Part shown: positions 35,370-45,033 of the stretch, piece after piece | Numbering within the stretch: the stretch's first letter is position 1 | How the letters are laid out: each line of letters opens with the position of its first letter | From: Lepisosteus oculatus | Taxonomy: Eukaryota; Chordata; Actinopteri; Semionotiformes; Lepisosteidae | Direction of reading: 5' to 3' | Length of the DNA stretch: 64,000 nucleotides | NCBI RefSeq assembly: GCF_040954835.1 | Contig: NC_090697.1 | Coordinates: 38,128,788 to 38,192,787 of the forward strand | Program-made: the position numbers and the translations under genes | Notes under the pieces: model-generated | Seen by the model: the letters and a program-made list of their open reading frames with translations, nothing else | Database searches by the model: none | What the model was told of the DNA's origin: nothing

Positions 35370-35848
35370 TGTAGCGTTTGCAGGTTCTTTTCAGAACTAA
35401 AGTTCTTTTCAGAACTAAAGAACAGTGGAGACACGATTAACCAAGCACTAGCTTTATTTAACAACCACACATAAACCAAACACAGGATCTACACACACAT
35501 GAGGAGACTGACGGAACACGTACACCATATTAAGGGTGGTAATTACCTAAAAACACCCTATACTTTTACAGGACTACACAGGGCAGTAGAATTACTAGGA
35601 CATTATTTACACAGGAAGGTTCAGCCGCTGGTCATCGTGCTGACCCTCAGACTCTCCCCGGCTACCACTCCCAGCATGCCCAACGTTCCTGGGCCTGGAG
35701 GGAAGAAAGTTCCGTTTCCTCTAGGACGAGGAAACGGTTTTCCCTTACCACTCTCTTTTTCTGTCCTTCCGAAGGTGGGTCCGCATGCCCAACGGTACTA
35801 CGAGCGCCTAGGGGCGCTTCCTCCTCACCACCAGGCGAGGGCGTTACA
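35370..35848 (-). repeat. 3' LTR of Gypsy A, enlarged
   Basis: 479 bp against 351 bp for the 5' LTR. The extra length is explained by a tandem copy of an 18-bp unit (35384-35401 and 35402-35419) and a 109-bp insertion (97 bp plus a 12-bp duplicated target) at 35686-35794. Confidence 0.9.
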
Positions 35849-36316
35849 CTGCCCCAACCTGAAGCGTCTGGCGTCTCGCCGACGTCGAACACCCCCCTCA
35901 GGCTGTACTCGTATTCGGCCAACTGCTGCAGAACCCTGCATGAGCGGCCGCTGTGCCGCGGTGACGGCTGGCGACCCACGGACGCCCCACTATCGGCCGG
36001 CTCCAGCCCCGGCTGCTCCTCTAGAGCCTCCCCACACGGCTCCTCCTCCCGGGCCCGGTAGGGGGCCAGGCGGTCTCGGTGCAGGACCACCACTCTCCCC
36101 CGTGTTCGCAACCGGACAAGGTAGCAGACCTCGCCCACCACCCCGAGTACCTCAGCGGGCCCCTCCCACGACGGCGCCAGCTTAGGGCTGAGGCCTTTGC
36201 GGCGGCGCGGGTTGTACACCCAAACCTAGTCCCCGGGCTGGAAGGCAGCGCAGGTCGTAGTACCGCTTCTGCCGGACCCCCGCCTGTGTTAGGTGGGTCC
36301 GTGCAAAGCTGTGCAC
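35662..36316 (-). pseudogene. Gypsy A integrase C-terminal end, running into the LTR
   Basis: This is the part of integrase left of the LINE. It includes the VHSFARTH segment that continues the core and then, after a frame change and a TAG at 36226-36228, the C-terminal GPY/F-like module (SWEGPAEVLGVVG, LHRDRLAPY) used by Gypsy integrases for multimerisation and DNA contact. The open frame passes the LTR boundary at 35848 and, in the 3' LTR only, into the captured LINE piece in the same frame as LINE ORF1. Broken gene. Confidence 0.8.
35686..35782 (-). mobile_element. 97-bp inverted copy of LINE ORF1 in the LTR
   Basis: These 97 bases are, by eye, the exact reverse complement of 36634-36730, part of the Tx1-like LINE ORF1. 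The insert is flanked by gcatgcccaacg at 35674-35685 and 35783-35794. The other LTR has a single, near-identical copy of that site (gcatgcccagcg), so the empty site is known. Confidence 0.93.
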
Positions 36317-37204
36317 CCGCTGCATCCCAAAAAGTGCGACGGATGCGGCGCCGAGGGACACCTCCTTCGCCAATGCAAGGTAAGCAAACCTTCGTTTGCG
36401 CAGGTGGTGGAAGCCGGCAGGCAGAAACCGGTCTCCAGACAAAGGGAGAGGGCTGAGAACAAAGAACCCGCACCTCCCCCGCTGAGACCCGAAACTGCCG
36501 AGGCCACACCCCCAGCCGCATCGGTGCCACAAGATGGCCGCCAGGAAAAGGGACAAGATGGCCGACCGGAGGAAGGGCCCTGGATAACTCCCAGCAAAAA
36601 GGGAAAGCGCAAGCGGGAGAAGAGACCCAGGGCGGACCCACCTTCGGAAGGACAGAAAAAGAGAGTGGTAAGGGAAAACCGTTTCCTCGTCCTAGAGGAA
36701 ACGGAACTTTCTTCCCTCCAGGCCCAGGAACAACCGGAGGAGGCGCTCCAGGAAATGGAAACCCTCCCCCCCGAGGCCCAGGAAACGGAACCCCCCTCCC
36801 CCGAGTCCCACGGACAAAAGAAGGAGGCAGCCCAGGAAGAGGTAACCCCCTCCCCCGAGGCCCAGGGACAAAAGGAGGAGGCAGCCCAGGAAGAGGTAAC
36901 CCCCTCCCCCGAGGCCCAGGGACAAAAGGAAGAGGCAGCCCAGGAATTGGAGCCCCCTTCCCCCGAGGCCCAGGAGAAACTGGAGGCCCCCGAAACCCCC
37001 CGAGAGAGGGAAGAAAGGAGCCTCCCCGAAGCGGTGGCTGAGAGTATCCTCGAGGACGACGAGGATTATTTTGAAGCCGCCCTGGAGCCCGGACTGATGG
37101 TAGGGCTGGACCTGTCCAGCATGTTTTCTTTTCAGTCCCCAGCGAAACCTGGAGGGAGCCCAGTATATTCCCCCCAGGACCCGAATGAGAGGAGTTACAT
37201 CTAG
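36293..37204 (+). CDS. Tx1-like LINE ORF1, 5'-truncated
   Basis: Open for 303 codons, but the first roughly ten come from antisense Gypsy integrase; LINE sequence starts at 36324. Just inside is a CCHC knuckle (CDGCGAEGHLLRQC), as in ORF1 proteins of Tx1-group LINEs, which bind element RNA. A basic stretch (KKGKRKREKR) and a long Glu/Pro/Gln region with tandem 18-residue repeats (unit 54 bp, from about 36838) follow. It ends 79 bp before ORF2. The N-terminal part of a normal ORF1 is missing because the copy is 5'-truncated; the apparent start codon is accidental. Confidence 0.8.
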   Translation: MGPCKAVHPLHPKKCDGCGAEGHLLRQCKVSKPSFAQVVEAGRQKPVSRQRERAENKEPAPPPLRPETAEATPPAASVPQDGRQEKGQDGRPEEGPWITPSKKGKRKREKRPRADPPSEGQKKRVVRENRFLVLEETELSSLQAQEQPEEALQEMETLPPEAQETEPPSPESHGQKKEAAQEEVTPSPEAQGQKEEAAQEEVTPSPEAQGQKEEAAQELEPPSPEAQEKLEAPETPREREERSLPEAVAESILEDDEDYFEAALEPGLMVGLDLSSMFSFQSPAKPGGSPVYSPQDPNERSYI

Positions 37205-40200
37205 GCTAAACAGTGCCCAGATGTAGACTCCCAAGTTTCTACTGTAAGTACAGAGAGGAGGTTTAACTTTCACTAGTTTAACCATGACTGTGAAACTAAC
37301 CTTCTTAACAACTAACGTGAGAGGGCTGAGAGACCCAGTGAAAAGACGGGGAGTCTTTCATGATCTGGCCTCAAAGTCTTTCTCAGTTTGTTTCTTACAG
37401 GAGGTCCACCTGAAGGATGAAAGCGACAAGCTGACATTCACCAGGGAATGGACGAAGGGAGAATCATGCTGGAGCGTAGGAGGGGTCCACTCTTCCGGAG
37501 TGGGAATCCTCCTCGGAAACCCAGAGATGACGCTGGTTTCCTCCTTCTCGGTGGTGCAGGGCTGGATCCTGGTCGCAGACATCGACTGGAGGGGGCAGAA
37601 GTTGAGAGCGATTAACGTCTATGCTCCGACGGAACCCTCTATCCGGAAGGAAGTGTTTGCTGACCTGGCCAGCTGCTGCACCACTAACAGACAGGTGGTG
37701 CTCGGCGGGGACTTCAACGTCGACCGGGAGAAGGGGAGCGACGCTAGCTCGGCAGAGCTGGAGTCGCTACTCAAGCAGTTCTCCCTAGTAGACGGCTTCA
37801 GACGGTGCCACCCGAACGACGCCGGACCGACCTGGAAAAACTCCCGGGGAGTGTGCAGCCGCCTGGACTACATCTTCACGACCTGCTCCCTGGAGTCGGC
37901 GACGGTGTCCCCGGCGTGGTATTCCGACCACGAGCACTTGACGGTGGTGGCTAACACCAGCCTGCCGGCATTTGGTCGTGGGTACTGGAAGCTGAACCGG
38001 GAGATACTGGAGGAAGACGACTTCAGGGCACTGTTCCGGAAAGACTACGCGAGCTGGGGAGACCTGAGGGACGGCTACAGCTCCGTGGTGGAATGGTGGG
38101 AGTCGGTGAAGGACAGGACCCGAACCCTGGCGCAGACGTACTGCAGAAGGAAGGCGGCCAGGGAGAGGAAGGAAGCTGCACGACTCCAGAGGCAACTCGA
38201 GGAGGAGTACAGCTCGGCTAACCGGGGAGGAGCCTTCAATTCAGCCCGGGCACGGGACCTGAAGGAGAAGCTCCGCAGACTGCACACGGAGAAAGCCAAG
38301 GCTTTCCTCGTCAAGGCACAGAGGGAGCATTATGAAAATAATGAAACCTGTTCCTCCTATTTCTTCAACCAGGTCCGGGGAGCCCAGAAAAAGAGGGTGA
38401 TCCACAGCCTGAGACGGGGAGATGGAGAGGAAGTGCTGGACGAGAGCGACAAAGTAGAGGCGGCCACCGCTTTCTACACGGAGCTCTTTTCAGAAAAGCA
38501 GACGGAGGTGGAGGCAGGCGATGCTTTTCTGGAGGGGCTGACGGCACGAATACCGGAGGAGGTGGGGGAGGACTTGAAGGGTCCGATCACGGCCGAGGAG
38601 CTGTAGGCGGCGCTCTTGTCCATGGAGAATGGTAAGGTGCCGGGGCCGGACGGACTCCCCAAGGAATTCTACACCTGCTTCTGGGACACCCTGGCGGCAG
38701 ATCTGGTGGAAGTGGCGCAGGAGATCTTCCGCCGGGGGAAACTCGGAGACACCATGAGGGAGGGCGTCATCTCCCTGCTCTTCAAGGGAGGAGACGCCGC
38801 CGACCTCAAAAACCGGAGGCCGATCACGATGCTCTGCGTGGACGTAAAGATCCTGTCCAAGCTCCTGACCGGCAGACTGAGAACCGCCCTCCCCCACATC
38901 ATCCACAGCAACCAGACGTGTGGGGTGGAGGGGCGATCCGTCAGCTGGAACCTCCAGCTGACCAGAGACGCCATCGCCTGGGCCGAGGACCGGAACGTGC
39001 CCATGATGGTGGTCAGCCTGGACCAGGAGAAAGCCTTCGACAGAGTGAACCACAGCTATCTGTTCAGGGTGCTGGAACGCTTCGGTTTCGGAGAGAGTTT
39101 CAGCCGCTGGATTCAGATTCTGTACTCTGACAGGGGCAGCAGAGTGAACGTGAACGGAAACCTGGGGGATTTCGTTCCCCAGGAATCCGGAGTACGACAG
39201 GGGTGCCCCCTTTCACCCCTTCTCTATGTTCTCTTCACAGAGCCCTTAGCAGAGGCGGTGAGACGGGACCCCGTCATCGACGGCCTGGAGATACCGGGAG
39301 GCGCGGGGGAAACCCTGAAGATCTCCCAGTACGCCAACGACACGACGCTGTTCCTGAGGTCGGACAGGGGGTTGAGGAGGGCCCTGCAGGTCATGGAGCA
39401 ATACTCCAGAGCCTCGGGGTCGAAGCTCAACCGCCGAAAGAGCAAACTGAAGTTCTTTGGGCCCTGGAAGCACAGGACGACGGCGCCGGAGGGTCTCGAG
39501 CTCTGCACGGAGCCCCTCAGAATACTGGGGGTTTCCTTCCAGAGCCAGGACAACGAGACCAACAACTGGACTGAGAGGATCGCCAAGGTGAACGCGAAGC
39601 TGGGTCTGTGGAAAACGCGGTCGCTGTCCTACACAGGGAAAGTGATGGTGTTGAAAGCAGACGTCCTGCCGGCTTTGGTTTACCTGGCGGTGGTGTACCC
39701 GCTGCCGGCCAGACTCAGACGAGCGCTGCAAGGGATGGTCTTCGGCTTCGTCTGGGGCGGCAGGTACGAGTCCATCACGAGAAACCAGATGTGTCAGCCG
39801 GTCGAGGAAGGGGGTCGAGATGTCCCACATTTCCCCCTGAAACTCGACTGCATCTTCTTCTGCAACCTCTGTCGGGCGCTGCGGGAGTCCATCGGCCACA
39901 AGTACCAGTACTTCGTCAGGCTGTGGCTCTCCATCCCGATGAGGCACTTGGTCCAGTGGTCAAACACTGGGCCCAAGGAAGAGAGGCGACCGGAGTTCTA
40001 CACCCACGCTGTCAAGTGGAGCAGGAGGTACGAGGCCACGAGACAGCCAGAGCTCTGCACCAACCACAGAGCTCTGTACAAAGAGGTGAGGGGGCACCTG
40101 GTCGCCAACGAAAGGCTGCGAGTTCCCAGACAAGTCTGGGAAAGAACGCAGCCGAAAGAACTGGACAACGAACTGAAGGACCTCAACTGGATGGCCGTTC

Positions 40201-40851
40201 ACAAGAGACTGGCTACCAGAGAGGTCCTCTACAGACACTCGATTTCCAGGAATCCGCATTGCCCCCGGGACACGTGTTTCGTCGAGGAGACTCAGGAGCA
40301 CGTTTTCTGGAGCTGCCCCTTCGCCAAGGCGGTGTGGGGCAGAATGGACAACATAATGCAACTCCTGGAAACGAATGCAGTGCTCAGCTACCAGTACATT
40401 CTGCTGGGGCTGGCACCTACCGGACTGGACAGGGGGACGCAGTTCCTGATGTGGCTGCTGCTGTCCCTCACAAAGAAAGGCCTGTGGGACGCGAGGAACA
40501 ATCTCATCCGGCACAACAACAAGTGGGGAGCGAGGGAGCTGGAAGAGAGGATCCTGGCGGACCTCAGGAGAAGGATGAAGCGCGACGTTGCTAAATGGGG
40601 TTTCCCCACGGCAAAGGAGCGCTGGAAAGGCCTATGGACCCTGTACAGGGATTAATGGTTTACAGCAAGCGGTAGGGTTTGGAGGGACACTCATAATAGC
40701 GCAAATCCGCCCACCCTTGCATGGATAGATAACGGACAATCACCGCCGTTCCACCGTTGTTTTAACTTGTGGAGTGTTATTGTATGAGATGTTTTCCTTT
40801 TGAGATGTGTTTTTTTTCGGAATAAAGTATATTTTATAAGAAAAAAAAAAT
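36324..40851 (+). mobile_element. Tx1-like LINE inserted in Gypsy A integrase
   Basis: The insert is bounded by ccgctgc at 36317-36323 and 40852-40858, a 7-bp target-site duplication. It begins inside ORF1 (5' truncation) and ends in a poly(A)-like tract (10 A) after an AATAAA at 40821-40826. Its ORF1 and ORF2 run opposite to the host Gypsy element. Length 4.5 kb. ORF2 has a single stop and one catalytic substitution. Confidence 0.92.
37284..40655 (+). pseudogene. Tx1-like LINE ORF2 (endonuclease + RT) with one stop
   Basis: One frame of 1124 codons including the stop, interrupted only by TAG at 38604-38606. N-terminal APE-type endonuclease: N11, E40, INVYAPT (110-116), GGDFN (141-145) and SDH near 215 are all present. 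RT follows (about 460-745): GKVPGPDGLP, LDQEKAFDRV (motif A), RQGCPLSPLLY (motif B), and SQYANDTTLF for motif C, where the first Asp of the YADD box is Asn (codon 39336-39338). A C-terminal CPRDTC...H.FW.C zinc-finger-like block matches L1/Tx1 LINEs. The enzyme would nick target DNA and prime cDNA from its RNA. The two lesions make this copy inactive. Confidence 0.9.
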
Positions 40852-41748
40852 CCGCTGCCGCAGGTCCCACTCGTAGTCCGGCCCAGCCGGCGGAGCCGAC
40901 CCGTCTCCGGGCGGCGGGCCGAAGACCAGGTCCACCGGTGTTCGCATTTCCCGGCCCAGCATGAGCGAGGCCGGGGTGCACCCAGTGGATTCCTGGACCG
41001 CGGTCCTATACGCCCAGAGCGCAAGGGGGAGGTGGCGGTCCCAGTCCCGTTGGTGCCGGGACACCAGGGTGGCCAGCTGGGTGGCGAGCGTCCAATTAAA
41101 CCGCTCCACCAACACGTCGCTCTGGGGATGCAGCGGTGTGGTCCGCGTCTTAGTGATCCCCAGGCGCTGGCACACTCTGGCCAAGACCTGGGACTTGAAG
41201 TTACGCCCCTGGTCACTGTGTAACTCCTCCGGCACCCCCAGCCTGGCAAACATCCCCTCCAGCAGTGCATCGGCCACCGTGGGGGCACTCTGGTCCGGGA
41301 GGGCGCAGGCCTCCGGCCACTTCGTAAAATAATCCATAGCCACCAAGACGTAGCGATTCCCGGCCTCGGTGCGCGGAAACGGGCCCAAAACGTCCACCCT
41401 CACCCGCTCCATAGGAGCCCCCACCTGGTGTTGTTGGAGGGGGGCCCAAGAGCGCTCGGGGGGGCCCTTCTGCGCCACACACACCGCACATGTTCGGCAG
41501 TACCGCTGCACGTCCTGGTGGCAAAGACCCCAATAAAAATGGCCTCGGAGACGCTGCAGGGTTTTTTTACCGCCGAAGTGCCCCACGCCCTGCTGGCCGT
41601 GCACCGCTTGGAGCACCGCCCCGCGGAGCGACTGAGGCACCACCAGCTGCCACCGTACCTCGCCACTGGAGGTGGAGGTGGTGGCAGTCCGCGGCCTCGC
41701 AGGGGCGCCGCGAGAGAGCATCGGCATTGAGATGGCGAGACCCCGCAC
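40852..41748 (-). pseudogene. Gypsy A integrase, N-terminal and core part
   Basis: It holds the HHCC zinc-binding module (ending YCRTCAVC) and the DDE core: D in RVDVLGPF, D in HSDQGRNF, and E in VERFN. The core continues to ALWAYRTAV and MLGREMRTPVDL, then is cut by the LINE at 40851. It is in a different frame from RNase H upstream; the change lies near 41570-41700. Confidence 0.88.
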
Positions 41749-43201
41749 GGTGCACGACAGTGAAGTCGTACTCCTGCAGGATCTCTATCCATCGTGCCAT
41801 CTGCCCCTCTGGCTCCTTAAAGTGGAGCAGCCAGGTGAGGGACGCATGGTCGGTCCTCAACCGGAACCGGGTCCCGAACAGGTACGGCCTGAAGTGGTGG
41901 ACCGCTGCCATCACCGCCAGCAGCTCGCGATGGGTCACGCAGTAGTTCCGCTCAGGCCTAGTCAAAGCCCGACTATAGTAGGCCACTACGCGCTCCCCAT
42001 CCGGCCCCTCCTGCGCCAACACCGCACCCACCCCCGAGTCGCTCGCGTCGGTGTCGAGAACATATGGCAACTGCGGGTCGGGGTAGGCCAGCACGGGAGC
42101 CCCTACCAGAGCTTCACGCAACCGGCTGAAGGCAGTCTCACAGCCCGAGTCCCAGTCAAAACGGCGGCCCTTGTCAGTGAGGCGGTGCAGCGGGGCAGCA
42201 ATGCTGGCAAAGTCCCGGACGAACCTCCGGTAGTACGAGGCCAACCCCAGAAAGCTGCAGAGCTCCGCGACGGTGCTTGGAGTCGGCCAGCCCCTCACTG
42301 CGGCGACCTTACCTGGGTCCGTAGCCACCCCTCGCGGTCCAACAACATGTCCCAGGAAGGTCACCTCCCGCCGCAGGAGCTCGCACTTGTGGGGGTTGAG
42401 CCTCATGCCAGCATGGCGGATGCAGGCCAGCACCGCCTGGAGGTTCGTCAAGGCCTGGTCGAAACTCCGGGCATGAACCAGCAGATCGTCCAGATACAAC
42501 ACACACTGGTTCCGCGGGACCGACGCCAGCACCCTCTCCATCAGCCTCTCGAACGTCGCCGGGGCATTGCACAGGCCAAAAGGCATGACAGTAAACTGCC
42601 AGAGGCCCTGGCTGATGGAAAAGGCCGTCTTTGGGCGAGCATCGGGAGCAAGCTGTACCTGCCAGTAGCCGCAGCGGAGGTCCAGGGAGCTGAACTAGGT
42701 CGACCCGGTGATGTAGTCCAGGGCGTCATCTATCCTCGGCAGGGGGTAGGAATCTTTCCGGGTGACCTCGTTCAGCTTGCGGTAGTTGACGCAGAACCTC
42801 CACTAGCGGTCTTTTTTTTTTACCAGTACGACTGGCACCGACCACGGGCTCGCGGAGGGCTCAATCACCCCCGCTGCGGCCATCTCCCAGATCTTTTCCT
42901 CGGCAGCGGTCCGCTTGGCATGAACCATGCATCCCGGTGGGATGCGGATGGGCCTAGCGTCGCCAGTGTTGATCTCGTGTTGGACCAGGGCAGTGCGGGT
43001 GCAGTCCTCATCTCTCGCCGCAAAGAGGTCTTCGTTCTGGGCGAGTAGCTCCTGGAGCTGCTGCCGCTGGTCCTGATCGAGGCCCTCGCAGCTCCGCTGG
43101 AAGAGGTCCTCAACGGCACGCCTCGCTTCCACGCCACGCTTGGCCCTCGCCGCCACCACCTTGTCTGGCCCCCCGGCCGACTCGGGGGCAGGATCCGGCA
43201 C
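41749..43201 (-). pseudogene. Gypsy A reverse transcriptase / RNase H
   Basis: The RT part starts near 43000 (TGDARPIRIPP, ASPWSVPVVLVKKKD), then two in-frame TAG stops (42803-42805 and 42695-42697) before the MPFGLCNAP block and the YLDD catalytic box. RNase H follows with DTDASDSGVG, LTRPERNYCVTHRELLA and TDHASLTWLL, ending in NADALSR. It would copy the element RNA into DNA and remove the RNA strand. The stops kill it. Both are near CpG or TGG contexts, fitting C-to-T or G-to-A decay. Confidence 0.9.
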
Positions 43202-43847
43202 GCTTGCTCCCCGGCTCGCAGGCCTGGTCTGCCCCGGCGACTGACGCCGCCGCCGCCGCTGCCTCTTGTTCCCCCGGCTCCGTCAAGCCCGCGTCCCTCG
43301 GCCTTCGCCGGACCTGCCCTCCACCAGGTGCAGTCGCTCCCCCTGCCACACCAACTCCTGCCGGTCCAAGTCCAAACTGGCCCCCACTCGCTGCAGTAGG
43401 TCCAGCCCCAGAATGCAGTCCTCCTGGATGGGTGCAAGGTAGCAGGGGTGGCACCACCTGTTTCCCCTGGACTGCAGCGAGCTGTCCCGTCACGGTCCTC
43501 AGCCGCAGGCTGGAGGCCTCCCATCCTGGGGGGTTGGTGCCCTCGGTGTCGGGGAGGACGCCCGGCTGGAGTAGGGTTACCGATGAACCGGTGTCGAGTA
43601 GGGCCAGGCAGGGTTGGTCCTCGATTCGGCAGTGGAGGTACAGGCCCCGGCTACAGCCGACTCGCCCCACGGTGGCGTGAGGGGCGCTGGTTTTTACAGC
43701 GCTCTCCGGAGCGGGGGTTGAGGTGTTCGGCGGCCTTCCCCGTGCTGAGCCGCCCTGTTCCTGTTTCCCGACGCCGATCAGGGAGTGCGAGGTTCGGGTG
43801 CCCGGCAGAACCGGGCTCAGTGTCCTCTCTTCCTGCAGTGGTTGCAA
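43110..43847 (-). pseudogene. Gypsy A protease region
   Basis: It contains the aspartic protease active-site wording LLDTGSSVTLL. It is one frame away from gag; the reading then shifts again near 43450, after which ILGLDLLQRVG (the second conserved protease region) is readable in the RT frame. It would mature the gag-pol product. Whether the gag/protease shift was programmed cannot be told, because a gag stop occurs at the same place. Confidence 0.78.
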
Positions 43848-44662
43848 ATCAGCGTGCGGGGCTGTTCTGCGGGGGTCGCTGCACGGGCTGGCTCCTCTTC
43901 CCCCTCGCTGGATTCCTCCGTCGCCGCCTCGGTCACCCCGAACACTGCCTCAGCCCGTGTAGCAAGGGCCAAGGCCTGCTCCAGCGATGTTGGCGCGGCC
44001 AGCTGCACATGGCGCCACAGCTCCTCAGGTGAGAGGGCCTTGAGAAAGGCCTGGAGAGCCATCTCCCGCTGCACCTCCCGGGGGAAAGTTGGGTATCCTC
44101 GGTGGGCGAGGAACATGAGATCTGCGGCGACCGGGCCCAGTTGCTCTCCTGGTCGGCGCCGCCGCAGGGCCAGCCTCTCCCGCATCAAGTCCGGTGCCTC
44201 CTCTACACCGAAGCGCAGCTGGAGGGCTGCTGCCAGCGCCGTGTAGTCGCCTCTGTCCTCCTCCAGGACGTCCAGGAGCACCTGGCAGGCCGCTCCTTCC
44301 AGCGCCGCCGCCAGGTGGCCGGCCATCTCCGCCCGGCTCCAGCCATTCGTCCGGGCCGCGAGCTGGAACTGCGCCTCATAGGTTTCCCAAGGCGCTTCAC
44401 CATCGTAGCGACCTGGTCGCACCCGCGCCGATGGGTGTGGGATTCGCTGATCGGCTCCGGCAGGGAGGGCATCCTCTCTCCGGGGCAGCCGCCCCAATTC
44501 TACTGGCGGGACCACTACTGGGTAGCCCTTGTAAGGGCTGTGGCCACCTGTCGCACCCAGGAGTTGCTCAGGCTCCCTATGTGCGCCGCCGATGGGTTCT
44601 GCGTCTTTCAGCGTCAGCCGGCGCTTAACAGAATCGGGTAGTGTCTGCCACGAGTTGTTCAT
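43817..44662 (-). pseudogene. Gypsy A gag, cut by TGA inside the zinc knuckle
   Basis: 281 codons. A capsid-like helical body with PWETYEAQFQ and LSPEELWRHVQ-type blocks is followed by an acidic linker and the start of a CCHC knuckle, CNHCRKRGH. A TGA (43817-43819) stands right after the His; continuing in frame would give the last Cys four residues later. The ancestral codon was probably CGA. Gag would package element RNA in the cytoplasm. It begins 21 bp inside the 5' LTR/PBS junction. Confidence 0.85.
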
Positions 44663-44666
44663 TCTG

Positions 44667-44682
44667 CCCGCTCTGACACCAA
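44667..44682 (-). other. Primer-binding site of Gypsy A
   Basis: On the minus strand the bases next to the 5' LTR read TTGGTGTCAGAGCGGG. TGG plus TGTCAGA complements a tRNA ending TCTGACACCA, which is the Leu-type acceptor end. The tRNA assignment is from memory of tRNA-Leu ends and is tentative. Confidence 0.5.
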
Positions 44683-45033
44683 TGTAGTGTTTGCAGGTTC
44701 TTTTCAGAACTTAAGAACAGTGGAGACGCGATTAACCAAACACTAGCTTTATTTAACAACCACACAAAAACCAAACACAGGATCTACACACACATGAGGA
44801 GACTGACGGAACACGTACACATATTTAGGGTGGTAATTACCTAACAACACACTATACTTTTACAGGACTACACAGGACACTAGAATTACTAGGACATTAT
44901 TTACACAGGTAGGGTCAGCCGCTGGTCATCGTGCTGACCCTCAGACTCTCCCCGGCTACCACTCCCAGCATGCCCAGCGGTACTACGAGCGCCTAGGGGC
45001 GCTTCCTCCTCACCATCAGGCGAGGGCGTTACA
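44683..45033 (-). repeat. 5' LTR of Gypsy A
   Basis: 351 bp, tgtagtgtttgc ... gagggcgttaca on the plus strand, matching 35370-35848 apart from its two insertions and about 13 single changes. This copy gives the ancestral state of the insertion site. Confidence 0.92.

Larger units (their letters stand above)
35370..45033 (-). mobile_element. Ty3/Gypsy LTR retrotransposon A (minus strand), split by a LINE
   Basis: On the minus strand, in order: 5' LTR (44683-45033), primer-binding site, gag, protease, RT/RNase H, integrase, and 3' LTR (35370-35848). LTRs begin TG and end CA and differ by about 4 percent plus two insertions in the 3' copy. Four flanking bases match (atat). A Tx1-like LINE (36324-40851) lies inside integrase. 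Without it the element would be about 5.1 kb. In-frame stops (at 43817-43819, 42803-42805, 42695-42697, 36226-36228) and frame changes make it inactive. Confidence 0.93.

Noticed and set aside
36079-36641. Several long overlapping open frames in the GC-rich part of the Gypsy/LINE nest
   Set aside because: They are shadows of ORF1 and integrase in other frames, favoured by GC-rich composition.
39203-40594. Long open frames (up to 328 codons) inside LINE ORF2 in other frames and on the opposite strand
   Set aside because: They overlap a frame with clear RT and endonuclease motifs and show no family motif themselves.
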